This document shows positions 22,741 to 35,400 of a DNA stretch of 64,000 bases, piece after piece. The notes below the pieces were generated by a model. The model searched no databases. It worked only from the letters and a program-made list of their open reading frames with translations, and was not told where the DNA came from. Source of the DNA: Lates calcarifer. Taxonomy: Eukaryota > Chordata > Actinopteri > Centropomidae. The number at the start of each line of letters is the position of its first letter. The first letter of the stretch is position 1. The stretch lies in assembly GCF_001640805.2 (NCBI RefSeq), contig NC_066852.1, positions 14,472,194 to 14,536,193 of the forward strand, in the 5' to 3' direction. A program made the position numbers and the translations under genes.

Positions 22741-25700
22741 TGAAAAGTAATTCAGCCATGATTAAAGCAGTAGAAAATTTGCTGTCTGCTCTTTTGATGA
22801 TGTATGAGCTTTTGAATTTCTTCGGTGAGTCATATAGAAATTACTTGAAATAGTCACAGCGATGCTGCACTCACATTGTGTACTAGGTGCTATAAATATG
22901 TTTTGAGAATTTTAACTTCATCATTTTTGTAAGGCAGGACTGACAGAGGCCGCGGAGAAGAGATACTCCTCTTTGACGACAAATGACAATCATAACATGT
23001 AACTGTCAGGTCTCTCAGGTAATTAGGTTAGATTGTTGCCTTAATGAAATCTTTGTCTGACCTGCTGAAACAGGCATCATGGGAACACGTTATAATTCCA
23101 CCGTTGATTTACCAGTGCTGTCCTAATGCAATGGACAAGCCTTCTCAAATGCCACCAACCCTGATTTGTCTTCCATGACTCATCTAGCCTCTAAAACAAT
23201 GCGGCACCGTGCTGCTCGGTCCCTCATGACACACTGTCCTTTCCATTGCACCCTTGATGAAGCTGCGGGTTTGTCCGCAGGGGTAAACACAAACAGACAG
23301 CACCAAAGGGTGTCTCAGGAGTGCTCGCATTGGCAAAGACAAGAGCAGAAAAAAGAAAAAAAAAACAAAAAACAAAAAACAAAAAACCCTTAAAATATCA
23401 GAAGTAAACAGGTCTATAAGGACATCTTGTATGACTCAGTCAAAAGCCTCCCATTAAGCTCACAGGGGTTGTAATTGTATAAATTGTATGTATTTTTGTC
23501 TGGTGCGTGATGGGGTCATAAGGCCACGTCACATATGACAAATCCATGCCTGGAAATGATTTGGTGATTTGTTGACTCAGAGTGAAGAGGCTCATTGCTG
23601 TGGCAGCTGGTTGACCTTGGAGAGAAGGCAACCTGTGTCTCTCACTTTCAGTTTCACCCCACCACCACTCTCGGGAGCTTTCTTTCTTTCTTTCTTTCAC
23701 TCTTGTCAGAGGAAGTGAGGCGGGAGATGTACAATCTGACATGAGAATCACAGGGGGTGCTGGCCTCACCTGCAGCGCATCATGCCTAATACACGCCAGC
23801 AGCTTGTGACAATCTGAAAGTCTCCCAGGCTCTTAAAATCGATCCTTACTCACTATGACAAGTGGCTTAAAATAACTATGAGGTATGTTGTTTTGGAAAT
23901 CGATTGAAAACGATGGAATCATTGGATTTACTCGGCCCACACACATACACATGTCTTAACTACACAACAGAGCCTCAACAGGGCATGTACACTACATTTT
24001 ACAGCATGAAATCAGTACTGGATGATCAATGTAAGAATTAAGAATGTGTATTTTTTAATCTTGGAGAATCTCGAGCTTCAGAAGATGCTCAAACACTCGA
24101 GTAAGTAACATGGTGTAATTAACTGTCCCTTGGTCTCGCTGTGTATTAATAATACATAAATAACAATGTGGAAATGCTGTATTTGAAACAAAGAAATGTT
24201 TTGTAATTGGAATGGTTCAGTATGAAAAACAATATGAATGTTCAGCCAACAGTCAGGGCTTTCAGCTTGCTGCCCTTTATGATTCATATACTGCATCGAA
24301 GGGAGTAAATTTTGATAGATTTATCCGCTGCGGGGCAGGCGTTTACTCTTAAGCACATACTGAACTTTATGTCAAGCTGTGGGGGTTCTGGAAGTTTCCT
24401 GAATGTTCTCATAATCACAGTTTCTTCATTAGAACTAAGCACGTGGCATGATATAGAAAGTGAAAACATGACGTCAGGAGAGTCAGAAGAGATGAGCTGA
24501 GAGGAGGCAGAAAGCGGAAGATCAATAGCACACAACAGTTGCTCAGTTAATTGGTTTTGTGTGTGTGTGTGTGTGTGTTTAATTTTATTTTCAGAATTCG
24601 CAGACATTTTACATCAAATATCACTCAATGGACTCAGAGTAGGGCAAAAACCTAGTCTTAAAAATGAACAAAACCAATAAAAACTTTAGTGAAACTTATC
24701 CTCTGTGGGTGGGTCAGAGGCAGTTGCGAGCACATCTAAGAGCAACGTGAGTTACAATGATTCAAAAGGCCTCAAGTCAAGTTTTGTAATAGTCCAGACT
24801 TCTTGAAAACACATGACTACAGTGTAACACATCTCTCATTCTTGTTGGACCAATTCACAGGAAGTTACTCCTCTGAGAAACATGGACGCACAATCAGAGT
24901 GCAATTTATTCAGGAGGGTGAATCAGTCTTGTTGGCTTTCTTCAGACATGTTCATGTTTCTTGATCCATTTCTTCCTTCTCCATGACTTGCAACGCTGAG
25001 AGCCATTTTTTGACTGAATTTAAAATCGCTGCAACAGGCTAAGATGTAATCAGAGCCATTATAAAACACTGATGCTCCAAGAAACCACTGAATGATTCTA
25101 TTGTTAAATGTTTTTTTTTTTTCATTGATTTGTCTCCTTTAGGCACAACTGGCACTTGGTTTTGGACCAAATGTGAAAGAGAGCATTCAGCATTCACAAA
25201 ATTGTGCTCAAGCCAGGACAGGATTTGGTCCAGTGTTGATGTTTGTCCATGTGTTACACGTTGTGTTTAAACAGAATTTGGCCAAATATGTGGTCAGACT
25301 CTACAGTTAAAGGTCACCAACCACACGGTGGGGTGGGGTGGGAGCTCAGGTCATATGTTGACGACTAAAGACACAAACCACTCCCTCCCATTGCTTTCCT
25401 CAACAATATAAACTTTCCAACTCAGTAAGTGGTAGTGAAATATTAATCATCAATATGTCTCTCATTGACACTGTTGCCATGGCAACACAGTGAAAAAGCT
25501 AATAGCTACTCTGTGGTCTTTCACACCTGAATGTTTCCAGTCTCCTGAAAGTTGCATAAACCACTTAACTAAAATGTTCCCAAAATGAAATGCTTTAAAA
25601 GATGCACGTCTCCATGAATAGCAGAGTGCATGGGAATAATTTGTATGAACGTGTGTGCACAGAGGCATACAGCTGCCACGTAACCACATAGTCGCACAGG

Positions 25701-25933
25701 AGAGACCAGAGGCACAAGCGTGCGGACACACCAGTGAGGTTGCATAGCATGAGGAGATGGCCAATGATCTCCAGATTGGTGTGGTGGTGGTGGTGGGGGG
25801 TGTTGCCACTGTTAGTGAACCTAAAGCAGCACAACCAGCTACTACTAATATAAATGGACTGAATTAATGTCATTCTTGTTCAGGAACATGAAAGTGGACG
25901 GCGGAAACTGGGGAGAGGAGTGAGGTGGCGGGG

Positions 25934-25965
<32 letters not shown>

Positions 25966-26937
25966 TAGTGATGAGGCTTGAAAAGAGATGAATGTGGGAG
26001 GGAAGGAGGAGGGCAAGGGGGGAGGACTGGAGAGTGTGAGTTAAATGCAGAGAGAATTAGAATGAATGATCTGCTCCTTATTTCTCATCTTTTTATCCTC
26101 ACTGTAGGATTACAAAGAAACCCGTGTATGTCTCTGCACGAGCACATGTAGGTAGTAACTTGATGTTACTACCTGATGATGAACTGACAGTTCGGAAATT
26201 AGCTTAATGCTGCTGTTGAAAGCTCACCTCATTTTTCTGTCAACCTGCAGGATAAATGCTTTGTTTTTGTTTTATAGTAACCTTGTGTTATCTGACAGCT
26301 GGTGAATAATGAGTCAGTTTAACATACGGCTTTGCTACAGAGTCCTTTGCCACTGAAGGGAAGAAAGATTTTTTGTGATGAAGAAATCAACACATTCGAT
26401 ATCAAATTAAAGTTCAATCACACTTGACAGTACAAGCAAGGTTTGTTTTGTTACTCTTTGGTTTCTCTTTTAACCAAGATATTGTTTCTCATTGACTTTA
26501 CAAACATAAAGCTTGCAAATATAAAAGTACAAATATTTTGTATCTACAAAAATGTGCAAGGTAATTAATATTAGTTTAGTGCAACAGTGCAGTTAGTGAT
26601 GGTATGGTGAATAATGCATATTTTCATGGCAATTTCATACAGTTTTTATCCTGCAGAACCATGAGAATTGATTTATATTGCTTTTATTTTTTGATGGTTT
26701 TACTTCTTTCCAATAATGTAACAGTGATGCTAATGTGATTTACATCAAATGTAATTTTCTTTTCCACTGTGACCTTTCTCTGTTTGATTCTTTCTCTCTG
26801 TGGCATTTAACATTTTTTCTGTCTTCCATTGCGTCTGCATTTGCCTTTGTTTGTTGCACTGAGTTGCTCTTTGATGCCTTTAATAAACCCCTTCACGTGA
26901 GGGTTGATGTGGGATATCTGGATTGGTGACATCCTTT
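22741..26937. other. Intergenic, no gene seen
   Basis: No exon is supported on either strand. It contains (TTTC)n at 23678-23698, (GT)n at 24559-24578 and 25938-25965, a TGGT/GGT-rich patch near 25780-25800, and a TGACGTCA site at 24469-24476. The stretch at about 22960-23300 is compositionally complex and could be a conserved noncoding element; this is untested. Confidence 0.5.
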
Positions 26938-27165
26938 TAATTGCAATAGCTACAACAATTATTTGATTAATCAATTAGCTGATCGACAGAAAATTAATTG
27001 CCAACTATTTTGATAACTGGTTAATCTAACAATTCCAAATCTTCAGTTCCAGGTTCTCGAATGTAAATGTTTGCTGCTTTTCTTGGTCTTATGCGATCAT
27101 GAACTGAATATTTTGGGGATTTTGAAAGCTGGCTGAACAAAACAACATGTGTCTACTGTGTCTGT
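26938..27165 (+). repeat. Dispersed teleost repeat copy (gattaatcaattagctgat-type)
   Basis: Blocks in order: 'attatttgattaatcaatta', 'gctgatcgacagaaaattaa', 'caactattttgataactgg', 'ccaggttctcgaatgtaaat', 'gtttgctgcttttcttggtc', 'gaactgaatattttgggg' and a ggctgaacaaaacaacatg end. This order matches a repeat known to me from many fish genomes. Confidence 0.65.
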
Positions 27166-29086
27166 ATAATGTTTGATTGCATGTGAATCCAAAAAAAGGA
27201 AAAAAAAAATCAATGACTTAGTCATTTGACACAGCCTTTTCAGACCCGAGGAAGAGCAGACGGGTAGCAGAAGGAAATATGTATACAGGACACAGATGGT
27301 TGATTTAGTCCACAGATTTCATTTGAACTAATTGCGAGAGCAGCAACATCACGCTGGCACTAAACCATCTTAAGACTAATTTCTCTCTTTCATTAACATT
27401 TGGTTCGACAGTTTATGTTAATCATCGGGTTGATATCTTGATTTTTAACCAGGAGGGCTGTAAAAGGTCGAATCATTTTGTTGTTTTCTTTCGATTTTTT
27501 CCAAATCTCTTTTTTACTCTCACTTCTGCATTCAGCAGAAGATTGTGTTTCAGATCTGACAATGCAATGCTTTCACTGAATGCAGTTTATGAGACAATAT
27601 GGCATTGTAACTACACAGCTGTGGGCTGTGATTGCAAAGCCTGTCTCTTTTGGGTTTGTGCGTATATATGTGTGTGTGTGTGCGTGTGTGTGTTGCCTAC
27701 AGGTGACTCATCGCACTGCAGATGACCACAATGTTTTTCTGCTGCTTGAGCGTTCATGGCTCTCTTTCTACCTTTCCCTCTCCTATGATTCTCATTTTCT
27801 CGCTCTATTTTTTTTTTTTTTTTTTTGCTTCTATTTTTCTCTTTACACCCTCTTGCTATCTCTTTCCATCACTGCTTTCTTTCCCTCCAGATTACATAAT
27901 GCCCTGTTTCATCCAATTCTGTCTGGACACCACAGAAACAAGATGCGACAAATAAAAGGGACAAAGAAACACAACATTTACATTTTGGAAACATGTCATA
28001 TGTTGTCTTCCCTTTTTTTTTCTGTGGTACGTTGCGCCTGAGAGGGCTGGCCACCACCAGCAGACCGTTCATCCAGCTCAGGTATAATGAGCTATAATGT
28101 CATGTTACGATCTGATTGGCAGAGGGGGGCGGGAAGAGGGGCTGGTGACAGAGAGAGAAAGAAAGAGAAAGGGGAAGAGAGAGAGAGAGAGAGAAAGAGG
28201 GAGGGAAATAATGATGATGATGATGATGAGGGGCCATGAGGCGAAACAAAGGCTGTATAAAAAAAAAAGGTGAGGATCAATTTATGCCTGCCACCTCATT
28301 TTCTGCTTCCCCTCTCCCCCTTTCCTCTCTCTCCCAGCGTCAAACTCACATCAATCATACAGCCATTTACCCCCCATCCCTCTCTCCCTCTCAATTACAC
28401 TCTCTCCTCCATTTCTTGTCCTCTGCATCCACTGTCGCTGAGTTTTAATGTTTTAAATCATTTCATATGTGTGTTTTCTCCCTCAGGGCAGCCGCTGATG
28501 AAATGTTATATCTCCTTGATGATGAATCTGAACGTTTACTGAACAGAGAAGGAGCTGTATCTTAATTTGGACGATAAAATAGAAAACTGAAAACAAACAT
28601 GAGGAGCAGACTGGCATGTGAGTGAGCGAACCTTTGCTAGTGTGTTGTCCAGAGGAATGAATCTAACAAATATGGTATCAAATCACTGTTTATTTTATTT
28701 ATTAAAACTTTTTAGATGTGGAAAGATTGCATGAAATTTAAAGTTCTTTTTTCATGACTTTCAGCTCCTTTTTAAGCATAAGCTCACTCAGAATAAGCTA
28801 AAATACAGTATGTCGTGTTGTTATTCACATTTATTCAGTATCTTAGAATGTCCAATGTTTTGGAAAGCTCAATGTTAAAAAATAAAGCGATTAAGTGATA
28901 CTTTGTAAACACAGGCGCACATATAAGAGGATTATATCAGTTAACATACATCAAATCTGTAATTTTTCTGTGTAAATAACTGAAAATAATTCAGTCACCA
29001 TATTCAGAACTTGCTTGACAGAAATGTAAGATTACAGATAAACCTAATCTTGGACATGCACATGTAGGCGTACGCATACGGATCTG

Positions 29087-29121
<35 letters not shown>

Positions 29122-29560
29122 CATTTACATTGTAATTACCCCTTAGCCTCTCTCCAAGTCCCTGTGGGGCCTCAGGCTGAAGACGGTCTCAGAAGAGTCC
29201 CAGTTGTCCCATTGAGGAGATCATTAGCCTGGTTAGAGTAATCCAACAACAATCTGTGTGTGTGTGCGTGCGCGTGCATGCATTTGTACGTGAAACGCGT
29301 GCGTCTCTTGTGTGTTCATGCGTTAAGAGGCTGTTAAATGGACTCCACGGCCTTTAGTGTCCGTGGACATTAGCTTTATTGGTGTGATCTGAAAAGTTAT
29401 TTAGTGACAGCTGGGATTTCCCTCCCCAGGGACGGGGGGGCCACTGACGACTCATGATAGCAGACATGAATGAGAGGGGAAATAGGCGTTAAATTGAAAG
29501 ACCTGGAAAACTGCCGGGAAAAAACACACCCTTGAATTGATTAAAAAAAAAAAAAAAAAT
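27166..29560. other. Intergenic with polypurine/polypyrimidine tracts, no gene seen
   Basis: A GA-rich tract at 28148-28229 ends in (ATG)n-like repeats and is followed by a CT-rich tract at 28305-28430. (CA)n lies at 29089-29119, and T- and A-runs are present. Open frames here are low-complexity translations. Confidence 0.5.
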
Positions 29561-32500
29561 GCACAAAAAAATTGGCTAAAATGATTTGTTATGAATTCTT
29601 CTTAAATGCTTCTTTATTTTACAAATCTACAAAGATAATGAATGTTGTCTTGTTTTATCAACTTTTAATCAAAAATAAATTAGATTCCCTTATTTTGAAG
29701 GTTAATGCAATTACGTTCTAATAAGCAAATATTTTGTACATCTTATTTGAGTGACAACAAAACAAACCAACTTTAAGTATTTATGAACATGTTAAACCAC
29801 ATTAGTTCAAACATGGAGACATTTCTGACATCGGACAAGAACGAAATTTGGCTTTACTTCAGTCTTTGTCTGAGAAACACACCTGCACTTTTGATTGCCC
29901 GAGTGTGTAAATGTAATGTTATCTGTAATGAATTTTGGAAAGAGCAGAAGCTGTGATCTCCATCAGCTTCTTTGTTGCGGGATCATTTTAGCAGAGTCGA
30001 GTGTCCTAGGCAAGCATGGCTGCGTTGTTGGTGTATTTTAGGGCTTAGAGGATCTGTGTCAAGGGTTATAAAGCAGCTGTGCATTTCCCCTGTCTCGGCT
30101 TAAGACAGCAAACATCAGCATGTGGTGTTGTATTGTCAGTTGCGCTTCTAGACTCTTTGAACCAACGTGACCTGGCCAATCAGTGGTTCCTCTCTCTTCC
30201 TTTATCTATCTCTGCCTCTCCCTTTCTCCTCCCTCTGCCATTTTCCTCCCAACGCTGTTGTTTGGAAAAATTATCCTCCTTTTGCACTCTCCGCTGGAAA
30301 AGAGAGCAGAGTAAAGGGGCACACAGAGGGGGGAGAGGGAGAGAGGGCAACTGATTGCTCCTATTGTTTAAGAGTGAGGCTTGCAGCCTCTTAGGGGATA
30401 ATTGGCACACAAGGAGGGTAATGTGTTTGGATGGGAAAGGGAAGTCAAAGAAAGAGAAATTAAAAGAAAGGTGGCGAAAGGGCTAATGGAGAAGACGCAG
30501 TGAATCAGCTGAATTTAAACATGTAAAATTAAATGCGAATGACTAAAACTAAAACAAAAAATATGTTCTGAAATCAAGCATATGTATAAATTCACGTCAA
30601 GTATTTCATTTATTTCCTCTGCTGTACACAGGTATATCAAACAAATCCAAATACTCCGTGATACAGGATACAGCTAAGTATGTGCTGTACTCTGGAGCTC
30701 CTTTATATGTCAGTTCAAAGGCGAAGCAGCCCTTCAAATAAAATTGCCCTGCAGTTTCCTAAAAATAAAATGTAACATAGAATAATCTATTTATTCCCTT
30801 GAAACCAGTGATTACTCATGACTCAGACTGTACTACCGGGAAATAAAAAAACTGAAAATTATAGCTGATGGCAAGAGTAATATCACAGAAGAATTATCTT
30901 ATCAAATAAAATCAAAAATAATAAATATTGACAAATACGTACCGCAGTTGAAACTAGGCTAATCTTCTTTAGCATAACATGAAAAATAGTCCATTTTACT
31001 GAATGCCTGTAAAGCTAGTGTTGCTTTTAATTTACATTTAGCTCTATGTCATGTGTTAAATCAAAAAATAACTATGAAATTTCTCCCCAGAAACATATAT
31101 TGCCAAAAATATATGCTGCTAACGCTATATAACACAGCTGTCACACTTTCTTTTGTGTTCCTGTTTTCAAGAGCAAGCTCTGCCATCATTTCCTGGCATT
31201 CACGATGTTCTTATTCTATTTCTTACTCTCATTTCTATCTGCATGTGCCCTTTGTTTCCCGTTAGACACTTTGAGAAAGTGCCTGACGGAAACAGGTGTT
31301 AAAAGTGCTTTTTAAATAAAACTCAACTCGACTGGAGGAGAAGTCGTTTCTAAAGCGGCGGTAGAAAAGGCGAGATTAATGTAAAGAATATGATCCTAAG
31401 GAGAAGATTTTTACAATGGTTTCGGCGGTCTAAGCCCCCACAGAATCGCTCAGACGCTGTGTTTCAGAATCAAAGGCCTCGCATGTCTCATTCAAAACCG
31501 TGCAACTGTAAATAATCATCAAAATACAGGGCAGGTGATGCAGAAATCCTGCTCTCACAGGGATGACCTTTAACCAGCAGCAAGACTTGCACATCACATG
31601 GCGCAGATTGTATTGTGAAAACTGTGAGCGTGCAGTACTATCTGAGAGAAGAGTTTGCTCTACTGCGTCATCAAACCGAGTCCTGCACGTCCCTCTGTAT
31701 GTCTGTGTCGCTACTTCATATTCCAGTCACAAGCCATGTGGTGCAATTGCTCAAACGGTACGATTTGGTATTTTGGATTTTTTATTTTTTTTTTTTTAGG
31801 GGGGGGGGGGGGCTTGATAAGTTTTGTGCCTCAAGGTCTGTCTGGGATGGGATGGCTTCACACAAAGAATGTGCATGCTCAACACGCTCGTGACCACAAT
31901 CGTTTTAGCCTGATACCTGTGATGGAAAAAAGAAAAAAAAAGAGGGAGAGAGAGAGAAAGAAGGAATATAGAGGAAAAAAAAGGAACAGAAACATTTACA
32001 TTCAGTTTGCAAGTGTGCTGAAGACTCTGCGAACATCTTTGAGTGCTCGCAGCGTGCACCTCCGCCCGTGCGTGTCTGCATACTTGTGTGCGTGTGTGTT
32101 ACAAATTAGTGTACTTGTAAGACAATTATTTGTGATATTATTTTGTCCAAGTGTGTGTGTGTGTGTGTGTGTGTGTAGGTGCGTGTGTGTACAGTGTGTC
32201 TAAATTGGAAGGCTGTAATTAAATGCGTAGACCTCTCCACTATCTCCTCCTCCAGCCAGCGCCAGTGACGCACAAACCGCAGCACAGCCATGAGTCATCA
32301 GGCCCCCAGGATCACCACCCCTCCTTCTATCTCTCTATCCCTGCCTCCATCCACCTCTACACAGCTCTCTATAACCCTCTCTGCCTCTCACTACACATTC
32401 CTATGTTCCACTCTTTCTAAATTACCCACCATCCCCCCCACCACCTTCCACTGGCACACGCACGATGTGAGCAAGCCGCCTTTTTTTCCCCCCTATACAC

Positions 32501-35297
32501 TCCTTGAGATTCGTGCTCAATTTCCACCCCGATCCGACACGCTCCCGTTTATCTCTTCCGCATCTGTCCGTCTCTCTCGCTCGCTTTCTCTCTCTACTGC
32601 GCCCCCACCACCTTCTCCTCTTCACTCGATCTGTCTTTACCCTCTTTATCTCCCCTGTTAACCTCTCCACTACCACCCGTGAACCTGGCGAGTTATTAAG
32701 TTTGCCCACAGTTGCGGGCAGAAAGGGGGAACAGAAGGTGACATCGGGAGGAGAGGGAAAAGAGAGGAGCTGTGCGGAGACACGTGGGGGGACAGGGCTG
32801 AGGTGACGAGGAGGAAAAGAGAGTGGGAACGGTGGGAGAAGACGGCAGACGAAAGAGCAGAAATTGATGGTGTGTGTGTGTGTGTGGTGCGAAGAGTGAA
32901 GAAGGTTGTGAACAAGTGAGAGGAAACATGAGAGAGAAGAAGAGAGGGAGAGGATGATTTGAGGCATTTGCCACCTGGCGTCCTGAATCATTATCTGACT
33001 CATGCTAATCTCTTATCTTCTCAGCCAAACGCACATAGGAGCACGCATACAGACACACCACACACACAGACACACACACACACACACAGCTAATATTTCT
33101 AAAACACCCAGCACAAGCAGCATTTTTGAGTATCAGACAGCGTAAGAGAAGAGGAGTCAGGGGGCACTGGAGAGTAAGGATGAGAAACACTCAAAGGACA
33201 GAGAGAAGAGAATCTCTCTCGACTGTCTGACGAAGTCGCCGACGTGGTCAAAGGGAAAAAAGGGGGGATGTTTCATTTCCATCTCTCTGAGTGTTTATGA
33301 TATGAGTAGGAAGGGAGAGCATATTAAATGTATGACTCATAAATGTGTGTGCCTCTGTGCCCCACCAACGCCCTGCAGAGAGGGTTGCATCCACTGCTGC
33401 AGGAGGGATAAAAAAAAAAAAAAAAAAAGGCAATTTCGTGCTTTACTTGGTGTGGTTATCCAATTAGTTACACAAAACATGTGGCTAAGCGGATGTATGC
33501 CAATATGCCTCTGTTCCTGATAGATGTTTTATCCCCGGGAGAGCCGTTCACGAATATGTAGCAAAGCTGTCTGATGAAATATTACATTTTGAGTGCAATA
33601 GTTTTTGTATTCGGCATTAGTTGTTTCAGTTTGACAGAGGGGATCATGCGCTATTATCCTCTGAGCTGACAGTGATAATTCAAGGTATTCTGCTCACAGA
33701 TGCCGTAAGCTCTCTGTTCATTAACAAAGCCACGCGCCTTGATTGTACGCAGGTTTCCCAAAGTGTAAGTATTATTTATTATCTTCTTCCAACATGTGCA
33801 CATTAATCATGTGTACATCCTGGACACCCCTGATAAAACCACCTTCCTTTTCACCAAGTGACCAACCCCATAAATTATATGTGTAAATCTTTGTTTAGAA
33901 TAGGCATTATCTGTAGAAATAAATAAACCCCGCACTGCTTCAGTACAGAATAATGTGTAAATGTGGCTCTGGAGCACACAATGATAGACATTAATGGTTT
34001 AGTGCAAAAGAAGAAAGTTGTGCGCCACCTCCTAATTCTGCAGCTTCAAAATCAACGCAGAACTTTTCAATGTCGATTTCAAAACTTTGTGATTAACAGC
34101 AGGGACACCGGTTGCATACATATGAAAGAGAACAAACAACATGAGCTCTCCCCGCTTCAGCGCTGATAATCCAAAAATCCAAGCCTTGCAGTGGGTGAAT
34201 GACTCAACGTTATAGCACTAGATACTACTCCACTGGAGTGCCCCACATTTATTTCAAACATTCGAAATATTTATGGCTTGAATTTCGTTTGCCTAAAGCA
34301 GACTTTGAAGAATACCAGACTTTTAATAGCCCACTAGAGTCAAGTTCACAAAAAAAAGGAAAAGAAAATTATGCCTAGCAAACACTGTAAGTTGGTGATA
34401 ATATCAGTGAATGTTGGATTTAAATGATGCCTCGAGCTACATAGCCTAATTTCTGAATGTATCTCTCTGCCTAAGCTGGTCAGAGTAGCTACACAAACAA
34501 AGTGATATACTTTGAATATGTGTGCGGAAAAAAACTATTAATATTTGCAGATATGAAAGCAGATTTGAATTCCATAATAAGAAGATTATCTGAGAAATGT
34601 AGCCTTTCATTCCTTCTGTTAGGGATTCTGCTTGTTCTCAGGCTTTGTTAAGGATCCCTGTGCATCTGAGTCACTTCAACTCTCTCTCTCTCATTCTCCG
34701 TGTTAGTATTGGAGTATGTCTTTATTCAAAATCTACTCCCTCTCCTTCTCTCTCCAGCTCTAAGTGTTAGGTAAACTGCTGTGAAACTAAACAAAAAACT
34801 GAAAAACTAAACTTTGATTTCCCAAATACAATCTCTTTTCTGTGTGCTATTTGATTACTTGGACACAGGTAGCCTGTTGTTGTTGGTTTTGTGTCGTGAT
34901 TAAGTGCAGCTAGAGGAATTTTTGGAAGACACATTTAATAGTAGTAAGTATCAATATCTCTGGTTCAGCTGGAGATCTCTGTTACAGTTTGTTCCAATCC
35001 GTCTCCTGATTTTTTTTTATGTCGGTCTCTACTATTTTTTATCAATTGAGTTTAAAATATCTGAAAATTAACATTACAAAAAAATATCAAAAATCTGACT
35101 GGATTCAATCCTGCTCTTATTTTGTACTGACATGTCAAAGAAACCAGTAAAACGGCAATTATTTCCACTACAATCCAACCTACATTGTTTACAATGGGAA
35201 ATGTTGAAACCAACAAAACATATGATGGTGTTGCGTTTCCTTAAGCTCTTTAACAAACTGCTTCCCAAACTCAAAACTAAAAACAATAAAATTAGGT
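29561..35297. other. Intergenic with skewed purine/pyrimidine blocks, no gene seen
   Basis: A T-run then a G-run lie at about 31784-31813, a purine tract at 31925-31985, and (GT)n at 32151-32176. A CT-rich block at 32300-32680 is followed by a GA-rich block at 32705-32960, and (CA)n lies at 33061-33088. The 33480-33760 interval is complex, unique-looking sequence without a frame. A short retroelement-tail-like segment is at 31262-31332. Confidence 0.5.
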
Positions 35298-35400
35298 CAC
35301 ATTCTGTCCAACCTGTCCTCCCACTGGCTCCCAATTCATGCCTCATGTGACAGTATATTACATGGGCTTGCACCATGTTATGTGGCATATCCCATTGCAT
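35298..35400 (+). pseudogene. Degenerate non-LTR retrotransposon (LINE) C-terminal fragment
   Basis: Translation from 35298 gives HILSNLSSHWLPI, which fits the HIxPxLxxLHWLPV signature near the end of many fish LINE ORF2 proteins. About 45 nt later, after an apparent deletion, 'gggcttgcaccatgttatgt' can be read GLAPCYV, like the following GLAPSY motif. It is heavily decayed and the family is not assigned. Confidence 0.4.

Noticed and set aside
27580..28041. 153-codon + strand frame
   Set aside because: Phe/Leu/Ser-rich translation of pyrimidine-rich DNA and a GT repeat.
31655..33003. Several 100-190 codon frames on both strands
   Set aside because: They coincide with T/G runs, GT repeats and CT/GA blocks, and overlapping frames are open on both strands because of low complexity.
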